Assembly (NCBI GenBank): GCA_964590495.1
Contig: CAZPWQ010000003.1
Coordinates: forward strand, 1-64,000
Reading direction: 5' to 3'
From: CAZPWQ01 sp964590495
Lineage (GTDB): Bacteria; Bacteroidota; Rhodothermia; Balneolales; Balneolaceae
Length of the DNA stretch: 64,000 nucleotides
Each line of letters opens with the position of its first letter. Position 1 is the first letter of the stretch. Both the position numbers and the translations under genes were made by a program. The notes beneath the pieces were generated by a model that was given only the letters and a program-made list of their open reading frames with translations, was not told the DNA's origin and made no database searches. Of the stretch, positions 25,397 to 33,759 are shown in pieces.

Positions 25397-25437
25397 CCCG
25401 CATTTCTCACAAATATATTATTGGTGAGAAATGCGGG
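25397..25437 (+). terminator. strong hairpin after the NUDIX gene
   Basis: Perfect 14-base arms (cccgcatttctcac and its complement, 25397-25410 and 25424-25437) with a 13-base AT-rich loop. The left arm begins right after the TAG stop. No T-run follows, so it may act as an mRNA 3' stabiliser. Confidence 0.65.
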
Positions 25438-25462
25438 TTAGTCCTCCACGGACCGGTGGTTG

Positions 25463-25603
25463 ATGGATCATATCTTTACCGGAGAATACGGCCCTGCCAA
25501 CACAACTAATATTGGTAATAACCTGCTGTGGTATTTTTGCCAGTATCTGCTTTCTTTTTGCAATGCGAATATGGGGAGGATGCGGAAGTGGATTAAAGGG
25601 TAG
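25463..25603 (+). CDS. possible 46-residue ORF or relic, unrecognised
   Basis: An ATG-to-TAG frame encoding 46 residues (starting MDHIFTGEYGPANTTN, ending RMRKWIKG). Composition is protein-like, with an amphipathic end, but no family is recognised and no ribosome-binding site stands out. It occupies the middle of a 354-base gap between the NUDIX gene and pntB; the remainder (25604-25750) is GC-rich with no visible gene. It could be a remnant of a longer gene. Confidence 0.2.
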   Translation: MDHIFTGEYGPANTTNIGNNLLWYFCQYLLSFCNANMGRMRKWIKG

Positions 25604-25750
25604 TTAGCTTCCCATCGGGCGGCTGGGTGTGCCGTCCGGTGGGTTCGATGGGGCAGGATTTTGGAGTTCAAAAGGGAAAGGTTATGAGCCCTTCCGAATC
25701 CGCCCGACCGCGAAATCAGCGGCCGGACGGATAAGTATTTTTTTGGTTAG

Positions 25751-27169
25751 TTAAACTTCATTCAGTGCCTGTCCCAGCGCCTGAAGTGACTTTTTGGCAT
25801 CACCAAAGAACATCTGGTTGCTTTCCTCATAAAACAGGGCATTGTCAATGCCTGCAAATCCCGGGCTGAGGCTTCTTTTAAATACGATGGTTCGCTCGGC
25901 CTCATCCACATTCATAATCGGCATACCGTAAATAGGGCTGCCCGGGGTGGTTTTGGCCGCAGGATTTACCACATCGTTGGCACCGATAATAAGCACAACA
26001 TCGGTTGTCTTAAACTCCGGATTGATCTGCTCCATATCATAAAGCTGATCGTATGGCACATCTGCCTCGGCAAGAAGTACGTTCATATGCCCTGGCATAC
26101 GTCCTGCAACGGGATGTATACCATACTTAACTTCCACGCCACTGTTTTCCAGTTTATCAACCACTTCCTTCAATACGTGCTGGGCCTGTGCCACAGCAAG
26201 TCCATAGCCTGGTACAACAATAACCTTTTTAGCATATGTGCATTGAATTGCCGCATCAGCTGGTGTCGTCTCCCGTACGGTTTTATCCGTATCCGTGGCC
26301 GGACCTGCCCGTGTGGAATCGGCGCCGCCGAAGGCACCAAACAGTACATTCCCCAGTGTTCTGTTCATGGCCTTACACATAATATTGGTGAGGATTAATC
26401 CCGCAGCCCCCACAAGTGCCCCACTGATGATCAGCAGGTTGTTATTGATGACAAAACCTGCCATTGCAGCTGCCAGCCCGGAATAGGAGTTCAGCAATGA
26501 AATTACAACCGGCATATCCGCACCTCCGATGGGAAGAACGGTAAGTATTCCAAGGAAAAGAGCTATACCGAAAATCAGCCAAAAAGCCAGCAGGCTGGTG
26601 GGTTCAATAGTAAACCAGGCGATGAGTCCGAAAGTACTCACAGTCAGAGCAGCATTAAAATAATTTTGTCCCGGAAAGGTAATGGGATTCCCGCTGATAA
26701 AGCCTTTCAACTTACCAAAAGCGATAAAACTTCCGGTAAATGTAATAGAACCGATTAGAATACTGAGACCAATTGTCACCAAATCCTGCGTCCCAAAAAA
26801 GGTAGCTTCCATGCGGCTGAATTCACCCCATGCCACAAGTGCCGAAGCGCCTCCGCCAAAACCGTTAAAAATCGCCACCATTTCTGGCATGGCGGTCATC
26901 TCTACTTTTTTAGCAGCAAAAGCACCGATAGCTCCGCCTATTAGTACACCTCCTATAATATATTCGAAGGTAACTATCTGTTGATCGAACAGAGTTACGA
27001 TAACACCGATAAACATCCCCAGGGCGGCAAGCTGATTACCCGAACGGGCAGTGGCGGGAGATCCAAGGCGTTTGATTCCTACAATAAAAATCCCTGTAGC
27101 AATCAGGTAAATAAGCTGGATTAAATCAGGCAGAATTGCTTGTACTGATGAAGGGAGAAACTCACTCAT
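25751..27169 (-). CDS. pntB: proton-translocating NAD(P) transhydrogenase subunit beta
   Basis: A 472-residue membrane subunit that couples hydride transfer between NADH and NADP+ to proton flow. Eight or nine transmembrane helices occupy about residues 1-260, and the C-terminal dIII domain binds NADP(H) (VIVVPGYGLAVAQAQH, the KYGIHPVAGRMPGHMNVLLAEA stretch, and IGANDVVNPAA). It is the last gene of a three-gene operon; its start overlaps the pntAb stop by 4 bases (27166-27169), typical of coupling. Confidence 0.96.
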   Translation of the reverse strand: MSEFLPSSVQAILPDLIQLIYLIATGIFIVGIKRLGSPATARSGNQLAALGMFIGVIVTLFDQQIVTFEYIIGGVLIGGAIGAFAAKKVEMTAMPEMVAIFNGFGGGASALVAWGEFSRMEATFFGTQDLVTIGLSILIGSITFTGSFIAFGKLKGFISGNPITFPGQNYFNAALTVSTFGLIAWFTIEPTSLLAFWLIFGIALFLGILTVLPIGGADMPVVISLLNSYSGLAAAMAGFVINNNLLIISGALVGAAGLILTNIMCKAMNRTLGNVLFGAFGGADSTRAGPATDTDKTVRETTPADAAIQCTYAKKVIVVPGYGLAVAQAQHVLKEVVDKLENSGVEVKYGIHPVAGRMPGHMNVLLAEADVPYDQLYDMEQINPEFKTTDVVLIIGANDVVNPAAKTTPGSPIYGMPIMNVDEAERTIVFKRSLSPGFAGIDNALFYEESNQMFFGDAKKSLQALGQALNEV

Positions 27170-27456
27170 TGTTTTTTATCCTTCTTTTTAAACATTTCCA
27201 GCATGCGGTCGGTCACCATAAATCCGCCTACTACATTAATGGTCGCAAAAATGATGGCCGCCATGCCTATCCACACGCTGATATCCCCACCACCGTGTCC
27301 GGCTACTACCAGCGCACCGATTATAGTAATACCGGAGATAGCATTAGCGCCTGACATCAACGGTGTATGAAGTGTGGGTGGCACTTTTGAGATCAGCTCA
27401 AAGCCGACAAATGAAGCCAGAACAAAAATAAAGAGATTAAATATAAGTCCAGACAT
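27166..27456 (-). CDS. pntAb: transhydrogenase subunit alpha, membrane part (PntAb)
   Basis: A 96-residue, three-helix membrane protein corresponding to the C-terminal third of E. coli PntA. VGFELISKVPPTLHTPLMSGANAISG and the closing GGFMVTDRMLEMFKKKD are diagnostic. Splitting of the alpha subunit is usual in this and several other phyla. Overlaps pntB by 4 bases and follows pntAa after a 71-base spacer that holds a dispersed repeat. Confidence 0.95.
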   Translation of the reverse strand: MSGLIFNLFIFVLASFVGFELISKVPPTLHTPLMSGANAISGITIIGALVVAGHGGGDISVWIGMAAIIFATINVVGGFMVTDRMLEMFKKKDKKQ

Positions 27457-27466
27457 AATGATTGGT

Positions 27467-27545
27467 TTTTTTAATCCGAATTCGAAACTCTAATGCTCGT
27501 AGAAAAAAATTCGGATTTTGGTCATTCTTATTTCAAATTTTCTTT
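27467..27545. repeat. dispersed inverted repeat, family A (copy 2)
   Basis: It lies between pntAa and pntAb. Read on the minus strand it has AAATTTGAAATAAGAATGACC, then AATCCGAA, and after a short loop TTCGAATTCGGATT. It matches the words of copies at 8195-8371 and 59655-59838, and the pntAa stop (NLK-TAA) falls in its first word. The inner arms can form a hairpin inside the operon mRNA. Confidence 0.7.
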
Positions 27546-28661
27546 TAACATCGGGCTGATGATATCGCCCTGGTGAGTAATTGTTGTATTTAAAGTGATT
27601 TCATCCTCAAAATCGAATTGCGGATTACCTTCCTCATCAAGAAGGTGATTCAACAAAGCCAGCATGTTTTTTGAATACATCTGGCTGGCATGGTGTGCCA
27701 GATAGCTCGGCAGATTCAGCGGTCCCACAATTTTGACTTCATTGGTAATGTAAATATTTCCAGCTTGAGTCAATTCGCAATTTCCACCCTGTTCTGCAGC
27801 TAAATCCACTACCACCGAACCGGGTTTCATATCGTATACCATCTCTTTGGTTATGAGCAACGGAGCGGGTCTGCCGGGAATCAATGCGGTAGTAATAATA
27901 ATATCTGATTTTTTTGCATGCTCGTGAATCACCTGGCGCTGACGTTCCTGTTTATCTTCAGCCAACTCCTTCGCATAACCGCCTTCCGTTTCCGAATCTT
28001 CGTCGAGATCGGGCACTTCCACAAATGATGCACCCAGGCTTTCCACCTGTTCTTTTACAACGGGACGAATATCAAAGGCTTCTACTACCGCACCCAATCG
28101 TTTGGCTGTGGCGATAGCCTGCAGGCCTGCAACTCCCGCACCCAATACCAGAACTTTAGCCGGAGCAATAGTTCCGGCAGCCGTCATCATCATCGGCATA
28201 TACCGATCCAGTTCGTTGGCACCGATAAGCGCTGCTTTATATCCACCGATAGAACTCATCGACGAGAGTGCATCCATATTCTGTGCACGTGAAATGCGTG
28301 GTACGGCATCCATTCCCAATGAAGTAACTTCCTGCCCCTGCAGCCGGTCAACCACTTCACTGTTTTGTAAAGCCCACAAAAAACATATCAGAATGCTTCC
28401 CGATTTCAGATGCTGTCGATCAACCTCCCGGGGAGTTTGAATACTCAGTAAAATATCTGCCGATGAAAACAGTTTAGTACGGTCAGCGACGATCTCAGCA
28501 CCGGCTTTTTCATATTCTTCATCCAGGTAATTGGAAGCCAGTCCGGCATCTTTTTCGATGTGGACCTCAAGTCCTTTTTCCTTCAAAACGGATACGGTAT
28601 CCGGAATAAGGGCCACACGTTTTTCGTGTTCAGCGGTTTCTTTTGGTACAGCTACAGTCAC
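27528..28661 (-). CDS. pntAa: transhydrogenase subunit alpha, NAD(H)-binding part (PntAa)
   Basis: A 377-residue soluble dI subunit, homologous to alanine dehydrogenase. PKETAEHEKRVALIPD opens the protein. The mobile-loop/NAD region contains VLVLGAGVAGLQAIATAKRLGAVVEAFDIRP, and the conserved RPAPLLITKEMV and VVDLAAEQGGNCE follow. It binds NAD(H) and hands hydride to dIII of PntB. First gene of the pntAa-pntAb-pntB operon, divergent from trxB across 206 bases. Confidence 0.96.
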   Translation of the reverse strand: MTVAVPKETAEHEKRVALIPDTVSVLKEKGLEVHIEKDAGLASNYLDEEYEKAGAEIVADRTKLFSSADILLSIQTPREVDRQHLKSGSILICFLWALQNSEVVDRLQGQEVTSLGMDAVPRISRAQNMDALSSMSSIGGYKAALIGANELDRYMPMMMTAAGTIAPAKVLVLGAGVAGLQAIATAKRLGAVVEAFDIRPVVKEQVESLGASFVEVPDLDEDSETEGGYAKELAEDKQERQRQVIHEHAKKSDIIITTALIPGRPAPLLITKEMVYDMKPGSVVVDLAAEQGGNCELTQAGNIYITNEVKIVGPLNLPSYLAHHASQMYSKNMLALLNHLLDEEGNPQFDFEDEITLNTTITHQGDIISPMLKENLK

Positions 28662-28867
28662 AATGTCTCCAAGGGTTAAAATTTGAGCTCAAACTTATAG
28701 AAAACTACAATTTTTACAAAGTCTTAGAATAAAAAAAATTCAGTCCCTTAATCTTTGTTAATCTATCATTTGAATTTATGAGTATCATAAAAAATATCGA
28801 CCTAATCATTACTTCTAATTTTTGTACATTGTCATCAAATTAAATGAACAGATAATTGAGATAACTG

Positions 28868-29848
28868 ATGGAAGATATTCACGGAAAAGAATTTGATGTA
28901 GTAATTGTAGGAAGCGGTCCGGCAGGGCTTACAGCAGCGCTTTATGCAGCCCGGGCCGATCTGAATCCTCTCGTTTTCGAAGGACCAGAACCCGGCGGAC
29001 AGCTTATGCAGACTACTGACGTTGAAAACTATCCTGGTTATCCCGAAGGGGTAATGGGTCCTAAAATGATGCAGGATTTTCGCGAACAGGCCCAGCGTTT
29101 CGGCGCCGACTGCCGTTATGAAATGGTTACTGATATCGAATACGGGCAACGTCCGTATAAAATGACGATCGGCGAAGAGTATACTGTATATGCAAATGCC
29201 ATCATTGTTTCCACCGGTGCATCCGCCAAGTGGCTGGAATTGCCGAGCGAACAGCGCCTGCGTGGAAAAGGGGTCTCAGCCTGTGCTACGTGCGACGGGG
29301 CGTTTTTCCGTAATCAACATGTTATCGTCGTCGGCGGCGGCGACACTGCTATGGAAGAAGCAACCTTCCTGACTAAATTTGCCAGTAAAGTAACTGTACT
29401 TCATCGCCGGGAGGAGTTGCGTGCTTCCAAAGCCATGCAGAAACGGGCGTTCAACGACGAGAAAATTGAATTTATGTGGAATACCGAGCTCCATGAAGTG
29501 CTCGGAGAAGAAGTCGTAGAAGGTGTAAAAGTCATTAACAGTGAAACCCGGGAAATAACCACACTGGGTGATGTGACCGGAGTTTTTATTGCTATCGGAC
29601 ACAAACCGAATACCGATCTGTTCAAGGGCGTCCTTGAGATGGATGATGTCGGTTATCTGATAACCAAAGGTCAGTCCACCAAAACTGATTTGCCGGGCAT
29701 TTTTGCGTCAGGTGATGCCATGGATCCCATATATCGCCAGGCTGTAACTGCTGCCGGAACCGGGTGCCGCGCTGCCCTTGATGCCGAACGTTTTCTGGCC
29801 GGGGATGAGGTTAGCGAAGAAGCTGTAGCAGAAAAGCACTGGAAATAG
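28868..29848 (+). CDS. trxB: thioredoxin-disulfide reductase
   Basis: A 326-residue flavoenzyme that reduces thioredoxin with NADPH. It carries the FAD loop VVIVGSGPAGLTAALYAARA, the redox-active CATC at 139-142 followed by DG, the NADPH loop VVGGGDTAMEEA, and the C-terminal GIFASGDAMDP. Length and CATC position agree with the low-Mr bacterial type. The neighbouring divergent transhydrogenase operon supplies NADPH, making a sensible redox neighbourhood, although no shared regulator site was identified. Confidence 0.97.
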   Translation: MEDIHGKEFDVVIVGSGPAGLTAALYAARADLNPLVFEGPEPGGQLMQTTDVENYPGYPEGVMGPKMMQDFREQAQRFGADCRYEMVTDIEYGQRPYKMTIGEEYTVYANAIIVSTGASAKWLELPSEQRLRGKGVSACATCDGAFFRNQHVIVVGGGDTAMEEATFLTKFASKVTVLHRREELRASKAMQKRAFNDEKIEFMWNTELHEVLGEEVVEGVKVINSETREITTLGDVTGVFIAIGHKPNTDLFKGVLEMDDVGYLITKGQSTKTDLPGIFASGDAMDPIYRQAVTAAGTGCRAALDAERFLAGDEVSEEAVAEKHWK

Positions 29849-29955
29849 CGTAATGAGTGATGCGTAATGCGTAATTGAAGCCAGCTTGAAATAAAGGAAT
29901 CTAACTGCTCCAACAGAGCATGATTTTTACGCATTACGAATTACGTATTTATGCA
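29849..29955. repeat. inverted word repeat (GCGTAATGCGTAATT type)
   Basis: The left arm (gcgtaatgagtgatgcgtaatgcgtaatt) and right arm (ttacgcattacgaattacgtatttatgc) are inverted copies of an iterated word GCGTAAT. They lie between the convergent trxB and DUF4342 genes; the trxB stop is one base before it, and the DUF4342 stop lies in the right arm. Confidence 0.75.
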
Positions 29956-30410
29956 TCATCATCCTTCTTCCCCACCGTTTTGTCGGTTTTTTCCTCTGAT
30001 TTTTTCTTCTTTTCTTTTTCTTCCTGCTCTTCTTCCTTTTCTTCAGCGAGATCTTCTTCGTCTTTTACCTCGATATATTCGGCTTCGATCTCATATTCAT
30101 CGCCGTTTTCACCATTCTCATCCTCGGGATATTTCTCTACAATAATCTTTATATCATTCATAAACAGAGCAAACATGCTGATGGCGGAGATGACCGGCGC
30201 CATCGCTGTAATAAGAGCCGTGCCGGCAACACCTACCGTAAGCTGCGTCTGAAATAAGATCTTGCCCTTCTTGTCTTTAATCATCAGCCGGCGGGCATTT
30301 CCTTCTTTAATCAGCTTTCTGATTTGTTTGATCACCTCGGAAGTGGTGCCTTTAATCTCTTCGGTAAAAGTCTTTCCGGATGTAGATGATTTCATGATGT
30401 TATTATTCAT
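29949..30410 (-). CDS. DUF4342 protein
   Basis: A 153-residue protein. The N-terminal ~90 residues (TEEIKGTTSEVIKQIRKLIKEGNARRLMIKDKKGKILFQTQLTVGV, split around a hydrophobic Ala/Ile-rich stretch at about 60-85) match DUF4342, a small domain of unknown function with one membrane or membrane-proximal hairpin. The last ~55 residues are a Lys/Glu/Asp low-complexity tail. ATG codons at residues 1 and 6 are both possible starts. Divergent from comM by 118 bases. Confidence 0.8.
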   Translation of the reverse strand: MNNNIMKSSTSGKTFTEEIKGTTSEVIKQIRKLIKEGNARRLMIKDKKGKILFQTQLTVGVAGTALITAMAPVISAISMFALFMNDIKIIVEKYPEDENGENGDEYEIEAEYIEVKDEEDLAEEKEEEQEEKEKKKKSEEKTDKTVGKKDDDA

Positions 30411-30528
30411 TTTTAAAAGACTGTTTAAAAAAATAAATGATTCTTTTGTAAGGAATCATTCGCTAACAGGACATACTACGTAGAGAACTATCTAAAGATT
30501 CAAAACCATTACACAAAAATCTACTGTT

Positions 30529-32070
30529 ATGTTATCGAGAGTATATTGTGCCGCAACAATCGGGGTAGATGCCCGGCTGATTGAAGTAGAAACCAATAAC
30601 GCAGGCGGATTACCAAGATACTTTTTGGTGGGACTTCCCGACCGCGCCGTCAGTGAATCAAGCGACCGTATCGAGGCTGCCCTTCAAAATTCAAACGCTT
30701 ATTTCCCCGGGGGACGCAAAACGGTAAATCTCGCCCCTGCCGACCTGCCGAAGGAAGGCAGTGCGTTTGACCTGCCGATTGCCGTCACCCTTCTTACGGT
30801 ATCCGAACAAATAAGAACAGACAAACTGGATGATACACTTATCGTCGGCGAATTGGCGCTGGATGGCAAACTGCGTCCGGTGAAAGGCGTGTTACCTATG
30901 GCTGTAGAGGCCCGGAATGAAGGTTTGAGCTATATGATCGTACCAGAAGACAACGGTCCCGAAGCAGCAGTTGTGGAAGGGATCGATGTTTATTCGTTCA
31001 AAACCCTGAGCGAAGTGATGGAATGGCTGGAAGACGAAAACAGCCATAAACCCCTGGAGGTGGATATAGACGCGATGTTCCGTCAAAATGGTCAGGCGGA
31101 GGTACTTGATTTCAGTGATGTGCGCGGACAGGAAAATGTAAAGCGCGCACTGGAAGTAGCTGCAGCCGGGGGACATAACGTTATTATGGTCGGTCCACCC
31201 GGTTCGGGTAAAACAATGATGGCCCGGCGCCTGCCCACAATTTTACCGCCGCTAACCCTCCACGAGGCGCTGGAAACCACGAAAATACATTCTGTAGCGG
31301 GATTACTGCCCGGCAAGAAGGCGCTGGTGACCAACCGCCCATTCCGCTCGCCGCACCATACGGTTTCGGATGTCGCGTTGGTGGGAGGAGGCAGCATTCC
31401 CATGCCGGGCGAAATATCGATGGCTCACAATGGCGTGTTGTTCCTGGATGAACTGCCGGAATTCAAACGAAGTGCCCTGGAGGTAATGCGTCAGCCGCTG
31501 GAAGACGGATCAGTGAGTATCTCGCGGGCGCGGATGAGCGTGAGCTACCCGAGCCGCATTATGCTTGTCTCATCCATGAATCCTTCTCCAACAGGAGACT
31601 GGTACGATCCTACCGATCCCGCCGGGGCTTCTCCTTCGCAGATGCAGCGCTATTTGAGCAAGATAAGCGGACCGCTGCTCGACCGTATTGATCTGCATAT
31701 TGAAGTCCAGAAGGTGAGTTATGAGGAGCTTTCAGCGAAATCGAAGGGCGAATCTTCAAGCGACATACGGGAACGGGTGATAGAAGCCAGAGAAATCCAG
31801 ACAAAACGCTTCCTCGGGATTGAAGGTGTGTACTGTAATGCTCAGATGAATACGAAAATGGCGCGTAAAATATGTCCGCTTGACGACGCCTGTTCTGATC
31901 TGCTTAAAAAAGCGATCACCTCGCTTGGCCTGTCGGCGCGGGCATACGACCGCATCCTCAAAGTATCACGGACAATTGCGGACCTGGAGCTTACAGAGTC
32001 TATCAAGCCGAACCACATTGCCGAAGCGATCCAGTACCGCAGCCTCGACCGCGAAGGCTGGCTGGGGTGA
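30529..32070 (+). CDS. comM: YifB/ComM family Mg-chelatase-like AAA+ ATPase
   Basis: A 513-residue AAA+ protein. The N-terminal ~190 residues are a LonC-like ChlI domain; then Walker A GPPGSGKTMMARRLP near 220, Walker B LFLDELPEF, the Mg-chelatase signature PFRSPHHTVSDVALVGGG and a C-terminal helix-lid domain (SARAYDRILKVSRTIADL). In naturally competent bacteria ComM is a helicase driving branch migration during recombination of incoming DNA. Whether this organism is competent is not shown here. Confidence 0.93.
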   Translation: MLSRVYCAATIGVDARLIEVETNNAGGLPRYFLVGLPDRAVSESSDRIEAALQNSNAYFPGGRKTVNLAPADLPKEGSAFDLPIAVTLLTVSEQIRTDKLDDTLIVGELALDGKLRPVKGVLPMAVEARNEGLSYMIVPEDNGPEAAVVEGIDVYSFKTLSEVMEWLEDENSHKPLEVDIDAMFRQNGQAEVLDFSDVRGQENVKRALEVAAAGGHNVIMVGPPGSGKTMMARRLPTILPPLTLHEALETTKIHSVAGLLPGKKALVTNRPFRSPHHTVSDVALVGGGSIPMPGEISMAHNGVLFLDELPEFKRSALEVMRQPLEDGSVSISRARMSVSYPSRIMLVSSMNPSPTGDWYDPTDPAGASPSQMQRYLSKISGPLLDRIDLHIEVQKVSYEELSAKSKGESSSDIRERVIEAREIQTKRFLGIEGVYCNAQMNTKMARKICPLDDACSDLLKKAITSLGLSARAYDRILKVSRTIADLELTESIKPNHIAEAIQYRSLDREGWLG

Positions 32071-32160
32071 GGGGTGGTTAGCGGTTGCAGGTGATGCGGT
32101 GTCAACACAGCTGTACATCCTGCTAAAATAGTTAATCAATAATAGTAATAGACCGCTTAT

Positions 32161-32241
32161 GCCATCGGTGGAGACCGGCGGCCGGGAGGGCTGTATTTCG
32201 TCACCGAACAGGAATTGTTCAGATATGTGTTTGAGGAGTAA
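32161..32241 (+). pseudogene. C-terminal relic of an Asp-box propeller gene
   Basis: Nucleotides from ggtggagaccggcgg to the TAA at 32239 align with the last ~27 codons of the copy ending at 33549. A one-base loss after cgggagg shifts the frame, and the frame is recovered near the end (...TFEE-type ending, here FEE-stop). It shows that an earlier unit of the array stood here. Confidence 0.75.
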
Positions 32242-32246
32242 ATACT

Positions 32247-32280
32247 AAACCTGACAGGTTTTCAAAAACCTGTCAGGTTT
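32247..32280 (+). terminator. hairpin ending array unit 0
   Basis: Perfect 16-base arms (aaacctgacaggtttt and its complement, 32247-32262 and 32265-32280). Identical in position and nearly in sequence to the hairpin at 37556-37589 that ends the other relic. Confidence 0.7.
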
Positions 32281-32502
32281 GAAATACCTACGGATGATAA
32301 ATTCCTTTTCTTAGTTCTTTAAATGCCTCGTGTATAATCAACCGGCTTCTGCATCAATGTTAGAATTGAAAAAGGCAGTCGGGATATATAAACTTATTCT
32401 ATCGAAGAAGTTCAGGTTATGAACATTATATAGTTACTGCTTTTTTTATGGTGTAATAGAAATAAGAGAGCTAACTGCGACTTTCTTAATAAAACTAAAA
32501 TA
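32281..32502. repeat. duplicated leader upstream of the propeller genes
   Basis: From gttagaattgaaaaa (32359) to the ATG at 32503 the sequence aligns with 36170-36333 upstream of the intact copy, including the phrases gtaatag-aataagagagcta and aaaactaaaat. The first part (about 32273-32365) is also repeated downstream at about 33610-33697. Promoter elements are probably inside, but none is certain. Confidence 0.6.
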
Positions 32503-33549
32503 ATGTGTTTTCCCACGGTTTACCGGTTGATACCGATCATAATTGCCCTGACAGTGACCGTCAGCTGAACTTCTAGTACCGGTCCGGGCACCGATGGCCG
32601 ATGGGAGCAGGCCGGGCTGGACGGGACGCCGGTCAACACCATTCAGGCTGAGGAAGGGGTGCTGTTTGCCGGCACCGACCAGGGTGTTTTTAAAAAAAAC
32701 CTTGACCCATCAAACGGTAACTGGATACAAAGCGGAATGGATCTCGACAGTTCGAAGGTCGTTGATTTGGTAATTTGGAGTAGTGAAGAATTGTTGGCTG
32801 CCATTAAATACGATGAGGTCAGAACAGATAAACCTACCCTATTTAAAAGTATTGACGGTGGTGGTTCTTGGACTTCGATGGAAGTGGATAAACCCGAAGA
32901 GTTAGATTATTTTGTTATCAGACATTTGGAGAAACAATCAGAAAACCCACAAACTATTGTAGCATATGTTGGAAGAATTGTACAATCCGAAGATGGAGGG
33001 AATACCTGGAAAATAATTTACAATGATGGGTATTCTGAATTTCTTAATATCGGTGAAGACCATCCCGATCACATCTGGACGGGAGGCCAGAACACTATCT
33101 TTGGTCCTGCCCTGGCCAAATCGGAGGATGGTGGGGAGACCTGGACCAAGTTGAACCGGAATATATACACTGGTTCAGATGGCAGGGTCATGGATGTCAT
33201 CCTCCATCCGAGTGATCCCGATAGGGTATTGGTAGCGATGGGTCTGGTCCGGCGTACGAATGACGGTGGACAGAACTGGGAAGACACTCCGGTTCAGGAA
33301 GTTTTCGTGTTCACGTTTACCCACAGCATCCGTCATGTGGGGGTCGTCTACGCGGGAGGGATCAACGAGGATGAAAAGGTGGTGTTTGCCCAGAGCCCGG
33401 ATTTCGGCAACACTTGGCAGATCGTGGCATTTGAAGACGGTCCCACAGGCATCCGGGTCAATGATATGGAGGCGGTGGAGACCGGCGGACGGGAGGTGCT
33501 GTATTTCGGTACAAACCAAGGGGTCTTTAGTTATACATTTGAAAATTAG
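32503..33549 (+). pseudogene. Asp-box beta-propeller lipoprotein, broken by TGA at the lipobox cysteine
   Basis: Reading from ATG 32503 gives a signal peptide parallel to that of the intact copy at 36334, but codon 22 (32566-32568) is TGA where the paralogue has the lipobox Cys codon TGC. Downstream the frame is open for 327 codons, with Asp-boxes SIDGGGSW, SEDGGNTW, SEDGGETW, TNDGGQNW and SPDFGNTW typical of sortilin/sialidase-like propellers. GTG at 32659 could start a 296-residue product, but it would lack export. It is a nonsense mutation, a sequencing error, or (least likely) recoding. Confidence 0.8.
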
Positions 33550-33554
33550 CATTT

Positions 33555-33587
33555 AGATCCGCAAAGTTTTTGAAACTTTGCGGATCT
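33555..33587 (+). terminator. hairpin ending array unit 1
   Basis: Perfect 15-base arms (agatccgcaaagttt and its complement) with a 3-base loop, followed by TTT; begins 5 bases after the stop. The same hairpin follows the intact copy at 37404-37437. Confidence 0.85.
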
Positions 33588-33705
33588 TTTCACGGGAGTC
33601 GTTAGTTAATTGTCAGGTTTGAAAAGATACTGCGAATGATAAATTTCTTTTCTAAGAATCTAAGTGGTATGATCAACTGCTTCTACATCAAAATTCTAAA
33701 AAAAA

Positions 33706-33732
33706 CCTGCCGGATCATGCAGATCCGGCAGG
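33706..33732 (-). terminator. terminator of the S8 peptidase gene
   Basis: Arms cctgccggatc and gatccggcagg with a 5-base loop. On the minus strand the hairpin is followed by a run of eight T, a classical intrinsic terminator, 28 bases beyond the peptidase stop. Confidence 0.88.
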
Positions 33733-33759
33733 GCTTTTCCATATCACAGGATTCCAGAT

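Noticed and set aside
29849..29955. CRISPR-like short repeats
   Set aside because: The words are imperfect, 6-9 bases long, adjacent without spacers and followed by an inverted copy. No cas gene is nearby.
32566..32568. TGA read as selenocysteine in the propeller lipoprotein
   Set aside because: No selenocysteine machinery is in the window, the paralogue has ordinary Cys here, and the site is a lipobox. Mutation or base-call error is far simpler.
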